Shown: piece after piece, positions 25,704 to 34,106 of the stretch
How the letters are laid out: the number at the start of each line of letters is the position of its first letter
How positions within the stretch are numbered: position 1 is the stretch's first letter
Source: Pseudoalteromonas prydzensis
Lineage (GTDB): Bacteria > Pseudomonadota > Gammaproteobacteria > Enterobacterales > Alteromonadaceae
Direction: 5' to 3'
Assembly (NCBI RefSeq): GCF_001661495.1
Contig: NZ_BDDT01000012.1
Location: 62,001-126,000, forward strand
DNA length: 64,000 bases
Position numbers and translations under genes: made by a program
Notes under the pieces: generated by a model
Seen by the model: only the letters and a program-made list of their open reading frames with translations
Database searches by the model: none
What the model was told of the DNA's origin: nothing

Positions 25704-26945
25704 TTAAACAAAACGCTTTAACTGTTGTTGAGTTTGTTTGCTCAACTGCTGCGATTGCTGGCAGTCGGCTAGTGCTATATCAATTTGTGACTTAGCTTGT
25801 GAGCCTAATTCCACAATCTGCTCAACTGATTGATGGGTTTGATGTTGCGTTTGTTCGAGTAAATGCACTGCACTGACAATTTGCTGTAATTGTTGTTGAT
25901 TATGCTCAAACTCAATTAATCGCTCAGTAAAGCCATGAGAGGTATTGCTGATAGTGGTTTCTGCATTGTGGGAATAACTAACAAGCTGCTCTGATTCTTT
26001 ATTTGTTTGGTTTACCAGTGAATCCATTTGATTGATAAAATCGCTGATCTGACGAGTTGCATCGCTTACCTTAACTGATAGTGTTCTTACTTCATCGGCT
26101 ACAACAGCAAAACCACGACCAGCTTCACCAGCCCGAGCGGCTTCGATGGCTGCATTGAGTGCCAGCAGGTTCGTTTGATCTGAAAACTCTTCCACCATTT
26201 TTAAGATGCTACGAATATTGTCGCTGTTTTGTTTTAAACCTGAAATCGTCTCTGAGAAACTGCTTAACACCTGGCTAATCGATTTAACTTGGGCAACGAG
26301 TTCAGTTAATTCTTGCGCAGAGTGAGTTACAAAGTTTACATGCTCACTATTTACTTGATGAACACTATCGGTGTTGGTAACGATACTTTGCAAACTATCG
26401 GTTATTTGATTACTTGCAGCGGTAATTGTTTGGCTAAAATCGATTTGTTGCTCGCTTAATTGCGCCGTTTGTTGCATTGATACTGTCACTTGATTGTTAC
26501 TTTGTGCGCTGGCTTGTGCACTTTGGTAGGTTGTCGCGAGTAATTGACTGAGATGATCAGTAAACGTATTGTATTGCTGGCTAATCTCACGAAACTCATC
26601 ATAGGTAAAATGCGGGAGCTTGGCTGTTAAGTTGGCATCTTGGCTGTTAATTTGTACCAAAGTATCGCGCATTGCCGTAACCGGGCGAACAATTAAAAAA
26701 CGCATATAAAACACAGTGAAAGCAAAGCCTGTAATTATAATTGCTGTAAGCAACCAGAATAATTGCGTATCAGCATTTTGTGAAGTAAGGCTTTTATATA
26801 ACCAAATTAACGTAATAGCTTGAAAAGCAAAAACAAAGCTTAAGTTACCAATAATTTTACGCGTTAAAGTAAAAAAGAAGCTTTGTTCAATAAAGTTATA
26901 AATACGCATATACCCACTCATTAATCGCCCGCTTGGCTGTTGCAT
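25704..26945 (-). CDS. Methyl-accepting chemotaxis protein with a minimal periplasmic loop
   Basis: The 413-residue protein has two membrane helices near 33-50 and 63-84, only about a dozen residues apart, so there is no periplasmic ligand domain. A HAMP-like linker follows (LIVRPVTAMRDTL), then a long coiled coil with the signalling hairpin DQTNLLALNAAIEAARAGE and FAVVADEVRTLS. The tail has no CheR-docking pentapeptide. It may sense cytoplasmic or membrane conditions. ATGs at codons 9 and 13 are alternative starts with better upstream sequences. Confidence 0.88.
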   Translation of the reverse strand: MQQPSGRLMSGYMRIYNFIEQSFFFTLTRKIIGNLSFVFAFQAITLIWLYKSLTSQNADTQLFWLLTAIIITGFAFTVFYMRFLIVRPVTAMRDTLVQINSQDANLTAKLPHFTYDEFREISQQYNTFTDHLSQLLATTYQSAQASAQSNNQVTVSMQQTAQLSEQQIDFSQTITAASNQITDSLQSIVTNTDSVHQVNSEHVNFVTHSAQELTELVAQVKSISQVLSSFSETISGLKQNSDNIRSILKMVEEFSDQTNLLALNAAIEAARAGEAGRGFAVVADEVRTLSVKVSDATRQISDFINQMDSLVNQTNKESEQLVSYSHNAETTISNTSHGFTERLIEFEHNQQQLQQIVSAVHLLEQTQHQTHQSVEQIVELGSQAKSQIDIALADCQQSQQLSKQTQQQLKRFV

Positions 26946-27021
26946 CAGTTTTACTCAGTATCGTTCAAATTCACTTTAATTCAAGAATATAGGACGAACG
27001 GCGCTAGTAAGTTCGGCTGAT

Positions 27022-27720
27022 TTAAAGTGAATTTAAAATCATTTTCGTATTGCATGGGTAGTTAGTAAAAATACCGTCTACACCATAATTAAGCATCATT
27101 TCTATATCTTCTTGTTTATCAACGGTGTATGCATAAACAGCCAAACTGCGTTGCTTTGCGTCAGCGACAAACTCATGATTAATAAAGTTTTTATCAATAT
27201 GAATACTTGAAGCATGTAAGCGCTGAGCAAATTCTGCATAGTTGATAGGAATAGAGGCTGTTAAAGCGCCAATTTTCACCCATGGTAACTGTTGTTTTAG
27301 CCACATGAGTTGATGGTGATCAAACGAAGAGACTAAAAGGTTGTCGCGTGACAGCTTTTTAGCTGCAATATTTGCTTCAATCAGCTCAACAAACTTATCT
27401 AACGAAAAAGTGTGTTTTAACTCTAGGTTTAATAGTGTTTTATTATTAACCCAATCAATGGTTTGTTGTAAGGTAGGGACACGCTCATTATTACCAGCAT
27501 CAAAACATTGAATTTGCTCTCGGGTGAGTTTGTTTACTTTACCATGGCCATTGGTGGTGCGTTCTAGCCAGGTATCGTGAATGATCATGTAATCATCTAA
27601 GCAACTTTGAACATCGACTTCAATACCATCAACTTCGATGTCTACAGCCGCTGTAATCGCACTTTTGGTATTCTCAGGGTAAGTACCGCTGGCGCCGCGA
27701 TGGGCAAAAACTTTAATCAT
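27022..27720 (-). CDS. Cytoplasmic glycerophosphodiester phosphodiesterase
   Basis: The 232-residue GDPD-family enzyme hydrolyses glycerophosphodiesters to glycerol-3-phosphate and an alcohol. It has FAHRGASGTYPENT near the start, VDGIEVDVQ, IIHDTWLERTTNG, and NLELKH, which together give the catalytic His pair and metal-binding acids. There is no signal peptide, as in UgpQ. The ATG at 27720 overlaps the EamA gene stop as ATGA, so an upstream in-frame ATG is rejected. It is translationally coupled to the transporter gene. Confidence 0.9.
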   Translation of the reverse strand: MIKVFAHRGASGTYPENTKSAITAAVDIEVDGIEVDVQSCLDDYMIIHDTWLERTTNGHGKVNKLTREQIQCFDAGNNERVPTLQQTIDWVNNKTLLNLELKHTFSLDKFVELIEANIAAKKLSRDNLLVSSFDHHQLMWLKQQLPWVKIGALTASIPINYAEFAQRLHASSIHIDKNFINHEFVADAKQRSLAVYAYTVDKQEDIEMMLNYGVDGIFTNYPCNTKMILNSL

Positions 27721-28583
27721 AATGTGTGTTTCCGAGTAACTGACCATGTTTCATAAAATGCTGCACTGATCACCATCGCACCCCCAAGTAGGGTTAATAG
27801 TGAAGGTTGTTCATGCAGCAGTAAAAATGCTAAAAAAGTGCCATACAGAGGCTGTAAACAGGAAATAAGCCCCGCTGTTGATGCGGATAGATATTGTAAG
27901 CTTGCCGCAAATAAAGAGTGTGGGGTTGCGGTAAATATTACACCTGCAACGATCAACAGCCCTATATCGCGGGTTGATACATTAATCACTGGTACTTCTA
28001 TAAAAGCACATAATAAAATACTTGCCACCATAGTTTGATAAAACATAGTTTGTGGCCCGCCATATTGGCTAAAATAGCGTTTATGGACAATATTTCTAAA
28101 TGCGAAAAAGAACGCCGAAATAACACCTGTGATCACCCCTAAGGTAACATCATTGCCCATATCCGCACTTGGGATCAGCAAATAAATGCCGGTTATTACT
28201 ACGCACGCACTGAGTAAGTCGCTTATTTTAGGTTTGTTACCATGAAAAAAAGGTTCAATAAAAACGGTGATCACAGGGTAGGTAAAAAACGCAATCATAC
28301 CCACTGCAATGCCAGCCATTTGCATACCAGCAAAATAAGTTACCCAGTGGATGCCTACAGTAGCTCCTAAAAATAATGCAATTAGGTAATCTTTAGTGCT
28401 CTTAAGTTTAATCGCTTTCTTTTGCCATAACAGCAATATCATAATCGCTAGGCCAGCGATGGCTGCGCGGTACACGGTGATATCTAATGCGTTGAGATTT
28501 ATTAATTTGGCAAATAGTGCTGTGCCACCAAAAAGTAATACCGCAATATGTAAATAAATTAAACTTTGTTGTTGGGGTTGCAT
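27717..28583 (-). CDS. EamA/DMT-family transporter
   Basis: The 288-residue membrane protein has ten predicted helices in two EamA repeats, with GATVGIHWVTYFAGMQMAGIAVG in the first half and GVIFTATPHSLFAASLQYLSAS in the second. These drug/metabolite transporters export or import small metabolites; the substrate is unknown. Coupling to gdpD through ATGA suggests the two are made together, but does not prove a shared substrate. The gene is divergent from the small membrane protein gene at 28737. Confidence 0.88.
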   Translation of the reverse strand: MQPQQQSLIYLHIAVLLFGGTALFAKLINLNALDITVYRAAIAGLAIMILLLWQKKAIKLKSTKDYLIALFLGATVGIHWVTYFAGMQMAGIAVGMIAFFTYPVITVFIEPFFHGNKPKISDLLSACVVITGIYLLIPSADMGNDVTLGVITGVISAFFFAFRNIVHKRYFSQYGGPQTMFYQTMVASILLCAFIEVPVINVSTRDIGLLIVAGVIFTATPHSLFAASLQYLSASTAGLISCLQPLYGTFLAFLLLHEQPSLLTLLGGAMVISAAFYETWSVTRKHTL

Positions 28584-28649
28584 GTAAATTCGCTCTGCTA
28601 TTTTTTACTATCTTATCACTGCTCATAATAAGGTGAAATTTTTAAAGCA

Positions 28650-28679
28650 TGACAAATGTCAGCAAAGTTGATGACATTT
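28650..28679. promoter_or_regulatory. Candidate operator upstream of the small membrane protein/two-component operon
   Basis: TGACAAATGTCA at 28650-28661 is a perfect 12-base palindrome. Its right half AAATGTCA is repeated inverted as TGACATTT at 28672-28679, 10 bases away. The cluster is 58-87 bases before the ATG at 28737 and in the divergent gap to the EamA gene. NarL/LuxR-type regulators bind such inverted repeats, so autoregulation is plausible but inferred. Confidence 0.45.
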
Positions 28680-28736
28680 TACACTCTTATTTTTTTTAGC
28701 GGCTGGCATAGTTATCACATTCAACTGGAGGTAATT

Positions 28737-28892
28737 ATGAATACTTTAATTTTAATCAGTTTATATATCAGCGATTTTTTTGAAATATATAGTTTTAGTC
28801 TTACTTACGCCGGTTACTTTATGCTGCTATGTGTTTTTATGTTATTTAGTAGAAACATAACTATAAATAAAACGATGCACTTGGGATATTAG
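28737..28892 (+). CDS. 51-residue membrane protein leading a two-component operon
   Basis: With the ATG at 28737 the product has 51 residues. A strong GGAGGT ribosome site lies just upstream, much better than that of an in-frame ATG at 28656. The protein is almost entirely hydrophobic, with one or two membrane segments (MNTLILISLYISDFF and YAGYFMLLCVFMLF), and ends in a short basic/polar tail. The stop is one base before the histidine kinase start, so they are cotranscribed and probably coupled. I do not recognise the family. A regulatory or sensory role with the kinase is the natural hypothesis. Confidence 0.65.
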   Translation: MNTLILISLYISDFFEIYSFSLTYAGYFMLLCVFMLFSRNITINKTMHLGY

Positions 28893-28893
28893 T

Positions 28894-29997
28894 ATGAGTT
28901 CACTTAACGCGGTTTCTGAGCAAATAGATAAAGGGTTTTGGAAGTATGGACATTTAATTTTTACTGGCTTTTATTTGTTGCCAATTATGATTAACTTTGC
29001 AAATTTAACCGCAAACAACATTTTTATGTCCTTAGCTTTATATATTGCTTTTATTATGCTCTATGTAAAAGCAATAAATTGCCAAGATATCGACCCTACT
29101 AAGTTAGTTATTGCTATGTTGTTAGTTTGTTTTAGTGCTACTTTTTATACCTCAGGCACACCGACATTATTTGGTTTCGTTGCCTACATTGTCGGTTATG
29201 CATATAGTAAACAGCAACGAATTTATTCAGCGCTAGTGGTCATTTTAACTGTTTTATTAAGTGCATATATTGGCGATATTGCAAAAGTAGAATACTTTCT
29301 CGCCATATCATTAATTTTATGTGCTGCCTTATTTAGCTACGGTATAGCAGCAAAAAGAGAGCTGCAATATAAAATCCGCGAACAAGAAAACGCCACGCAA
29401 TTAGAGCAATTAGCAGCAATTGCTGAACGCGAACGTATTGCCCGCGATTTACATGATATTTTAGGTCATTCTCTTTCATCAATTGCTTTAAAAGCAGAGC
29501 TTGCTAATAAATTAAATCAAGGTGAGCGTTATACACAAGCAAATACTGAAATTGCCCAAGTTGCAGAGCTTGCAAGGCAGCTATTGAGTGATGTGAGAAG
29601 TGCTGTTAGTGATTTAAAACAGCTCAATCTTGCGAGCCAAATTTCCCAATTGAAACAAAGGCTAACCGCACAAGGTTTTGAGGCGGATTTTAACGTCAAG
29701 TTAAATGCGTTACCTGCGAAAGTAGAAGGTATCGCAAGTCTTATTATTAAGGAAGCTGTTACTAACTTACTACGCCATAGCAGCACCAAGAAATGTATAG
29801 TTAGCATAACGCAAAATCAGCAACAGTTAATAATCAATGTGGTTGATCATGCACCATGTAGCTCAATAAAACCTGGAAATGGCTTAAATGGCATTAAAGA
29901 ACGAGCAGAGCAGCTAGACGGTAAGGCTACATTTACCTGTGAGAATAACTTTAGTTTAAATGTAATGCTGCCTTTAACTACGAAGGATTTCCAATGA
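28894..29997 (+). CDS. Membrane sensor histidine kinase, DesK/NarX-type
   Basis: The 367-residue kinase has five to six membrane helices in residues 18-155 without a large extracellular loop, like DesK-type membrane sensors. The HisKA_3 dimerisation motif follows, with H187 in ERIARDLHDILGHSLS. The HATPase domain has IIKEAVTNLLRHS (N-box), VVDHAP, and GNGLNGIKERAEQL (G-box). It is coupled to the response regulator by ATGA and follows a 51-residue membrane protein by one base. The stimulus is unknown; membrane state is a reasonable guess. Confidence 0.88.
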   Translation: MSSLNAVSEQIDKGFWKYGHLIFTGFYLLPIMINFANLTANNIFMSLALYIAFIMLYVKAINCQDIDPTKLVIAMLLVCFSATFYTSGTPTLFGFVAYIVGYAYSKQQRIYSALVVILTVLLSAYIGDIAKVEYFLAISLILCAALFSYGIAAKRELQYKIREQENATQLEQLAAIAERERIARDLHDILGHSLSSIALKAELANKLNQGERYTQANTEIAQVAELARQLLSDVRSAVSDLKQLNLASQISQLKQRLTAQGFEADFNVKLNALPAKVEGIASLIIKEAVTNLLRHSSTKKCIVSITQNQQQLIINVVDHAPCSSIKPGNGLNGIKERAEQLDGKATFTCENNFSLNVMLPLTTKDFQ

Positions 29998-30608
29998 TCA
30001 AGGTATATTTAGTAGAAGATCAGGGGCTTGTACGCGACGCAATCGCAGCATTATTAAGTCTAGATTTTAATATTGAGGTAATTGGTCAAGCAAGTAACGG
30101 GCAAGATGCATTAACAGCCATAAACATGCTAGATAGCAACTCTTTTCCTGATATTATTTTAACCGATATCGAAATGCCTAGCATGAACGGCATCGAACTC
30201 AGTGAGCAAATTGCATCAAAATACCCAGCTATAAAAATAGTTATTATGACCACTTTTTCGCGAGCGGGTTATATTAGGCGTTCTTTAAGTGCTGGCGTTA
30301 AGGGCTTTATTTTAAAAGAAGCCCCGAGCGATGAATTAATTAGCGCGCTTAAAAAAGTAATGCACGGGCAAAAGGTTATTGATCCTGAGCTTGCTATTAA
30401 CGCATTAGATGATATTGATCCGCTGACAGATAAAGAACGAAAAGCATTGCAACTCGCAAGCGAAGGGTTGAAAACCACTGATATTGCCGCAAGGTTATAT
30501 TTAAGCGAGGGCACGGTACGTAATTACTTATCAGATGCTATTGCTAAACTAAATGCCATAAACCGAGTAGATGCAGCGCGGATAGCCAAACAAAAAGGCT
30601 GGTTATAA
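29994..30608 (+). CDS. NarL/LuxR-family response regulator
   Basis: The 204-residue protein has a receiver domain with VEDQ at the N-terminus, D58 in ILTDIEMPSMNG, T in MTTFSRAGY and K in FILKEA. The LuxR-type HTH is at about 137-200 (LTDKERKALQLASEGLKTTDIAARLYLSEGTV...). It is the cognate partner of the overlapping histidine kinase and the likely binder of the palindromes at 28650-28679. Its regulon cannot be told from this window. Confidence 0.92.
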   Translation: MIKVYLVEDQGLVRDAIAALLSLDFNIEVIGQASNGQDALTAINMLDSNSFPDIILTDIEMPSMNGIELSEQIASKYPAIKIVIMTTFSRAGYIRRSLSAGVKGFILKEAPSDELISALKKVMHGQKVIDPELAINALDDIDPLTDKERKALQLASEGLKTTDIAARLYLSEGTVRNYLSDAIAKLNAINRVDAARIAKQKGWL

Positions 30609-30630
30609 CGTCGTAATAAGCTGTTTAAAG

Positions 30631-30713
30631 CAGGTAAAAGCGCTTTCTTAAAAGTTTCATAGCTTTTGCCTGTCTCATTGATTGGTTATGGGTTAAAATA
30701 ACAACATAACCAA
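30631..30713 (+). promoter_or_regulatory. Two hairpins in the leader region of rnr
   Basis: First hairpin: CAGGTAAAAGC (30631-30641) pairs with GCTTTTGCCTG (30662-30672) with one G-U pair and a 20-base loop. Second hairpin: TTGGTTATG (30682-30690) pairs with CATAACCAA (30705-30713), continued inside by GTTA/TAAC around an AAA loop. Neither is followed by a T-run, so they are not clear terminators. The second ends 15 bases before the rnr ATG and could influence its translation or stability. Confidence 0.45.
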
Positions 30714-30728
30714 CTAACAAGATAGTGA

Positions 30729-33227
30729 ATGTCAAACCAAGATCCTAATCTCAGTCGAGAACAAGAAAAGTACGAAAACCCTGTCCCAAGTCGTGAGTTT
30801 ATACTTACTCACCTAAAAGGCCGCGCTAAACCTGCTAACTTCCATCAATTATGCGAAGAATTAGCAGTGAATGATGATGAGCGCCAAATTGCGTTTAAGC
30901 GCCGTTTACGTGCCATGGAGCGCGATGGTCAACTATTCTTTAATAAATTCAAATGCTACGCCTTAATTGATGAAGCAGGGCTTGTTAAAGGTAAAGTCAT
31001 CGGTCATCGTGACGGGTTTGGCTTTTTAGAAGTCGAAGGCGAAAGTAAAGACTGGTTTATTGCCAAGCATCAAATGAGCATGGTATTGCATGGTGACATA
31101 GTACTTGCTAAAGGCACCAAACGCGGCTCTGGCGGTAAGTGTGACGCACGTATTATTAAAGTGTTGTCTGGCGAACGCGCGCCGATTGTTGGCCGCTATT
31201 TTGTTGAGCATGGTATTGCCGTGGTGGTGGCGGAAGATCCGCGCATTACGCAAGATATTATTATTCTACCAGGCAGTGAAAATGGTGCACGTCATAACCA
31301 AATGGTGCAAGTGCAAATCACTCAAAGCCCTAATCGCAATATGAATGCGGTAGGTAAAGTCATTGATGTATTGGGTGAGCATTTAGCCCCAGGTATGGAA
31401 ATCGAAGTTGCTTTACGTAATCACGATATTCCGCATGTTTGGCCTGAAGCCGTTGAAAAGCAAGTTGAGCATTTAGGTGAATTTGTAGAAGAAGCCGACA
31501 AGCAAAATCGTGTGGATTTACGTGACTTACCGCTAGTGACTATTGATGGTGAAGACGCCCGCGATTTTGATGATGCTGTGTATTGCGAGCCTGTTGAATC
31601 GGGTGGTTGGCGATTATGGGTCGCAATTGCTGATGTATCCCATTACGTAGCAATGAATACCCCACTTAATGCCGAGGCAATCGAGCGTGGTAACTCAGTG
31701 TATTTCCCTGAGCAAGTTATTCCTATGCTGCCAAAAGTATTGTCCAATGGCTTATGTTCATTAAATCCGAAAGTAGACCGTTTATGTATGGTCGCAGAAA
31801 TGCTGGTATCGGCTGAAGGTAAATTATCAGGCTATCGTTTTTACGAAGCTGTGATGAATTCACATGCGCGCTTAACCTACACTAAAGTAAACGCCATTTT
31901 ACAAAACGATGAAAAGCTCCGTACCGAGTACGCCGCTGTTGTGCCGCATTTAACTGATTTACAGCAAATGTACATGGCGTTAAAAGCAGCCCGCCAAGAG
32001 CGTGGCGCAATCGAGTTTGAAACACTCGAAACACGTTTTGTGTTTAACGCCCAGCGTAAAATTGAGTCAATTGTGCCAGTGGTGCGTAACGATGCGCATA
32101 AGCTGATCGAAGAATGTATGATTTTGGCTAATGTATCTGCAGCCAAAATGCTGGAAAAACATGAAGCCAGTGCACTTTACCGTGTGCACGCCGAACCTGA
32201 TGGCGAAAAACTGGGGAACTTTAGGCAGTTCCTTTCGGAGCTGGGTATTGAATCTACGCTGAGCGACGAGCCAACGCCGAAAGAAATTACTCACGTATTA
32301 GCTAAACTTGGCGATCGTCCCGATGCAGAGCTTATTCAAACTATGTTACTGCGTTCGATGAAACAGGCAGTGTATCAAGCGGAGAATATTGGTCACTTTG
32401 GTTTATCGCTAGGTGAATACGCACACTTTACTTCGCCAATTCGTCGTTATCCTGATTTAGTGGTACATCGTGCAATTAAAGGTATTTTAAAAGCGCAGGG
32501 TATGGTGACATCCGGCGCTTATGTATACAGTGATGAAGAAGTTGTCCAGCTGGGTGAGCAGTGTTCAAACACCGAACGTCGTGCGGATGATGCGACGCGC
32601 GAAGTCGCCGATTGGCTCAAGTGCGAATATATGCAAGATCATGTTGGCGATGAATTTGAAGGAGTGATCTCATCGGTGACTAACTTTGGTTTGTTTATTC
32701 GCTTAGCTGATTTACAAATAGATGGCTTGATCCACGTGACAAACCTTGGCGATGAATACTTCCAACATGATGGTGCGAAACATTGCTTAATTGGCGAGCA
32801 TTCTCGCAAGGTATATCGTTTAGGCGATAAAGTGACTGTTCAGGTCGCATCAGTAAGCTTAGATGAGCGGCGTATTAACTTAACGATAGATGGCAATGCA
32901 GCACAAGATAGGTATGCTCGCCGGCGTAGTGACGCGAAAGGCCACACTCCTGCAAGCGTTCGTTCACAGTTAAAGCGCGGCAAAATACCAGGTAAAAAAA
33001 CCGATGAAGCAGCATCTGCTGAGCATAAAGGCCGTTCTGAACAGAGTAAGCCAAAGCCAAAAAAAAGCAGTGCCAGTCGAGGTAGAAAGAAACCAGCAGG
33101 GAAGTCAGCTGCTGCAACCACGACTACCACAACAGCAAAAAAACCGAAAAAAAAGGCCGTTAAAAAGCCAAAAAGACCCGGCAAAAATGCCCGGAAAAGT
33201 AAGAGTTCAGGAGCAAGTGATACGTGA
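30729..33227 (+). CDS. rnr: Ribonuclease R
   Basis: RNase R is a 3'-5' exoribonuclease that degrades structured RNA and helps tmRNA quality control. The 832-residue protein has an N-terminal HTH-like region, two cold-shock domains, the RNB catalytic domain with DGEDARDFDDAVYCE near residue 275-288, an S1 domain near 640-725 (GVISSVTNFGLFI), and a highly basic Lys/Ser/Thr-rich tail from about 740. The TGA overlaps the rlmB GTG (GTGA), the usual rnr-rlmB order in gammaproteobacteria. Confidence 0.96.
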   Translation: MSNQDPNLSREQEKYENPVPSREFILTHLKGRAKPANFHQLCEELAVNDDERQIAFKRRLRAMERDGQLFFNKFKCYALIDEAGLVKGKVIGHRDGFGFLEVEGESKDWFIAKHQMSMVLHGDIVLAKGTKRGSGGKCDARIIKVLSGERAPIVGRYFVEHGIAVVVAEDPRITQDIIILPGSENGARHNQMVQVQITQSPNRNMNAVGKVIDVLGEHLAPGMEIEVALRNHDIPHVWPEAVEKQVEHLGEFVEEADKQNRVDLRDLPLVTIDGEDARDFDDAVYCEPVESGGWRLWVAIADVSHYVAMNTPLNAEAIERGNSVYFPEQVIPMLPKVLSNGLCSLNPKVDRLCMVAEMLVSAEGKLSGYRFYEAVMNSHARLTYTKVNAILQNDEKLRTEYAAVVPHLTDLQQMYMALKAARQERGAIEFETLETRFVFNAQRKIESIVPVVRNDAHKLIEECMILANVSAAKMLEKHEASALYRVHAEPDGEKLGNFRQFLSELGIESTLSDEPTPKEITHVLAKLGDRPDAELIQTMLLRSMKQAVYQAENIGHFGLSLGEYAHFTSPIRRYPDLVVHRAIKGILKAQGMVTSGAYVYSDEEVVQLGEQCSNTERRADDATREVADWLKCEYMQDHVGDEFEGVISSVTNFGLFIRLADLQIDGLIHVTNLGDEYFQHDGAKHCLIGEHSRKVYRLGDKVTVQVASVSLDERRINLTIDGNAAQDRYARRRSDAKGHTPASVRSQLKRGKIPGKKTDEAASAEHKGRSEQSKPKPKKSSASRGRKKPAGKSAAATTTTTTAKKPKKKAVKKPKRPGKNARKSKSSGASDT

Positions 33228-33970
33228 GTAATGAATTAATTTTTGGCTTTCACTCTGTTGAAGCAATTTTCGCAAGTGAGCCTGAGCGTTTTATTGAAAT
33301 TTATGCCCTAAAAGGACGTGATGACAAACGCTTATCTCCAATTATTGAAGAAGCGCGTAAATTTGGTATTTCTGTACAATTTATGCAGCGTAAAGCCCTT
33401 GATAACAAATCGAAAGGCGAGCAGCACCAAGGCATTATTGCTAATGTGATCGCAGCTCCTACTTTTAATGAAAAAGATTTGGATGCAATAATTGCCCGTG
33501 AAGAAACCCCATTTTTATTGGTTTTAGACGGCATTACCGATCCGCACAACTTAGGTGCTTGCTTACGTAGTGCTGATGCCGCTGGCGTGCACGCGATTAT
33601 CGTTCCAAAAGATAAGTCAGCTAAATTAAATGGCACGGCACGTAAAGTGGCCTGTGGCGCAGCTGAAACCGTACCGCTGATCCAAGTGACTAACCTTGCG
33701 CGTACTTTGCGAGAAATAAAAGACGCAGGCGTGTGGGTAGTTGGCACTGCGGGTGAAACCGATGTGCATGTATTCGATGCTAACCTAACCGGCCCGATGG
33801 CAATTGTAATGGGCGCTGAAGGCGAGGGCATGCGCCGTTTAACGCGTGAGCATTGTGACGTGTTAGTCAAAATTCCAATGGCGGGCACGGTATCAAGCTT
33901 AAACGTTTCTGTAGCCACAGGCATTTGTTTGTTTGAAGTACTACGCCAGAGAAACGCGACGCAAGCTTAA
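33224..33970 (+). CDS. rlmB: 23S rRNA (guanosine-2'-O-)-methyltransferase, G2251
   Basis: The 248-residue SPOUT-family enzyme methylates the ribose of G2251 in 23S rRNA. Family motifs are visible: an N-terminal substrate domain (GFHSVEAIF), motif 1 VLDGITDPHNLGACLRSADAAG, motif 2 IVMGAEGEGMRRLTREHCD, and motif 3 IPMAGTVSSLNVSVATGICLFE, which make up the knotted SAM site. It starts with GTG inside the rnr stop. Confidence 0.95.
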   Translation: MSNELIFGFHSVEAIFASEPERFIEIYALKGRDDKRLSPIIEEARKFGISVQFMQRKALDNKSKGEQHQGIIANVIAAPTFNEKDLDAIIAREETPFLLVLDGITDPHNLGACLRSADAAGVHAIIVPKDKSAKLNGTARKVACGAAETVPLIQVTNLARTLREIKDAGVWVVGTAGETDVHVFDANLTGPMAIVMGAEGEGMRRLTREHCDVLVKIPMAGTVSSLNVSVATGICLFEVLRQRNATQA

Positions 33971-33985
33971 AGCTAAAATACCTGC

Positions 33986-34014
33986 TTGCTTAATTTTCCA
34001 ACTAAGCGTAAAAT
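33986..34014 (+). promoter_or_regulatory. Candidate sigma-70 promoter of the rpsF operon
   Basis: TTGCTT at 33986-33991 and TAAAAT at 34009-34014 have a 17-base spacer. A GC-rich discriminator (GCGCGC) follows the -10, a feature of growth-rate and stringently controlled ribosomal promoters. The start of transcription would be about 85 bases before rpsF. Confidence 0.6.
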
Positions 34015-34047
34015 GCGCGCTCATTTCGGCCTAATTAATATTAATTC

Positions 34048-34085
34048 CTTGCCTTAAACCGACCGGCTGAAACGGTAGAAGGCTC
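34048..34085 (+). promoter_or_regulatory. S6:S18-type ribosomal protein leader
   Basis: GCCTT (34051-34055) pairs with AAGGC (34079-34083). Inside, a CCG and a CGG flank the conserved-looking GGCTGAAA segment. This resembles the known rpsF leader that mimics the S6:S18 site of 16S rRNA. Binding of the S6:S18 complex would repress the operon. The call rests on position and motif shape, not on a covariance search. Confidence 0.6.
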
Positions 34086-34106
34086 TATTAACCGTAAGGA
34101 ATATCC

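Noticed and set aside
28656..28736. Longer start for the small membrane protein
   Set aside because: It would run through the palindromic operator candidate and lacks a ribosome site. The ATG at 28737 has GGAGGT.
32840..33184. Phe/Leu-rich frame antisense to the rnr tail that looks like membrane segments
   Set aside because: The hydrophobic look comes from reading the Lys/Ala-rich RNase R tail on the wrong strand.
33301..33924. 207-codon open frame antisense to rlmB
   Set aside because: It lies wholly inside rlmB. Its composition is that of a reversed coding frame.
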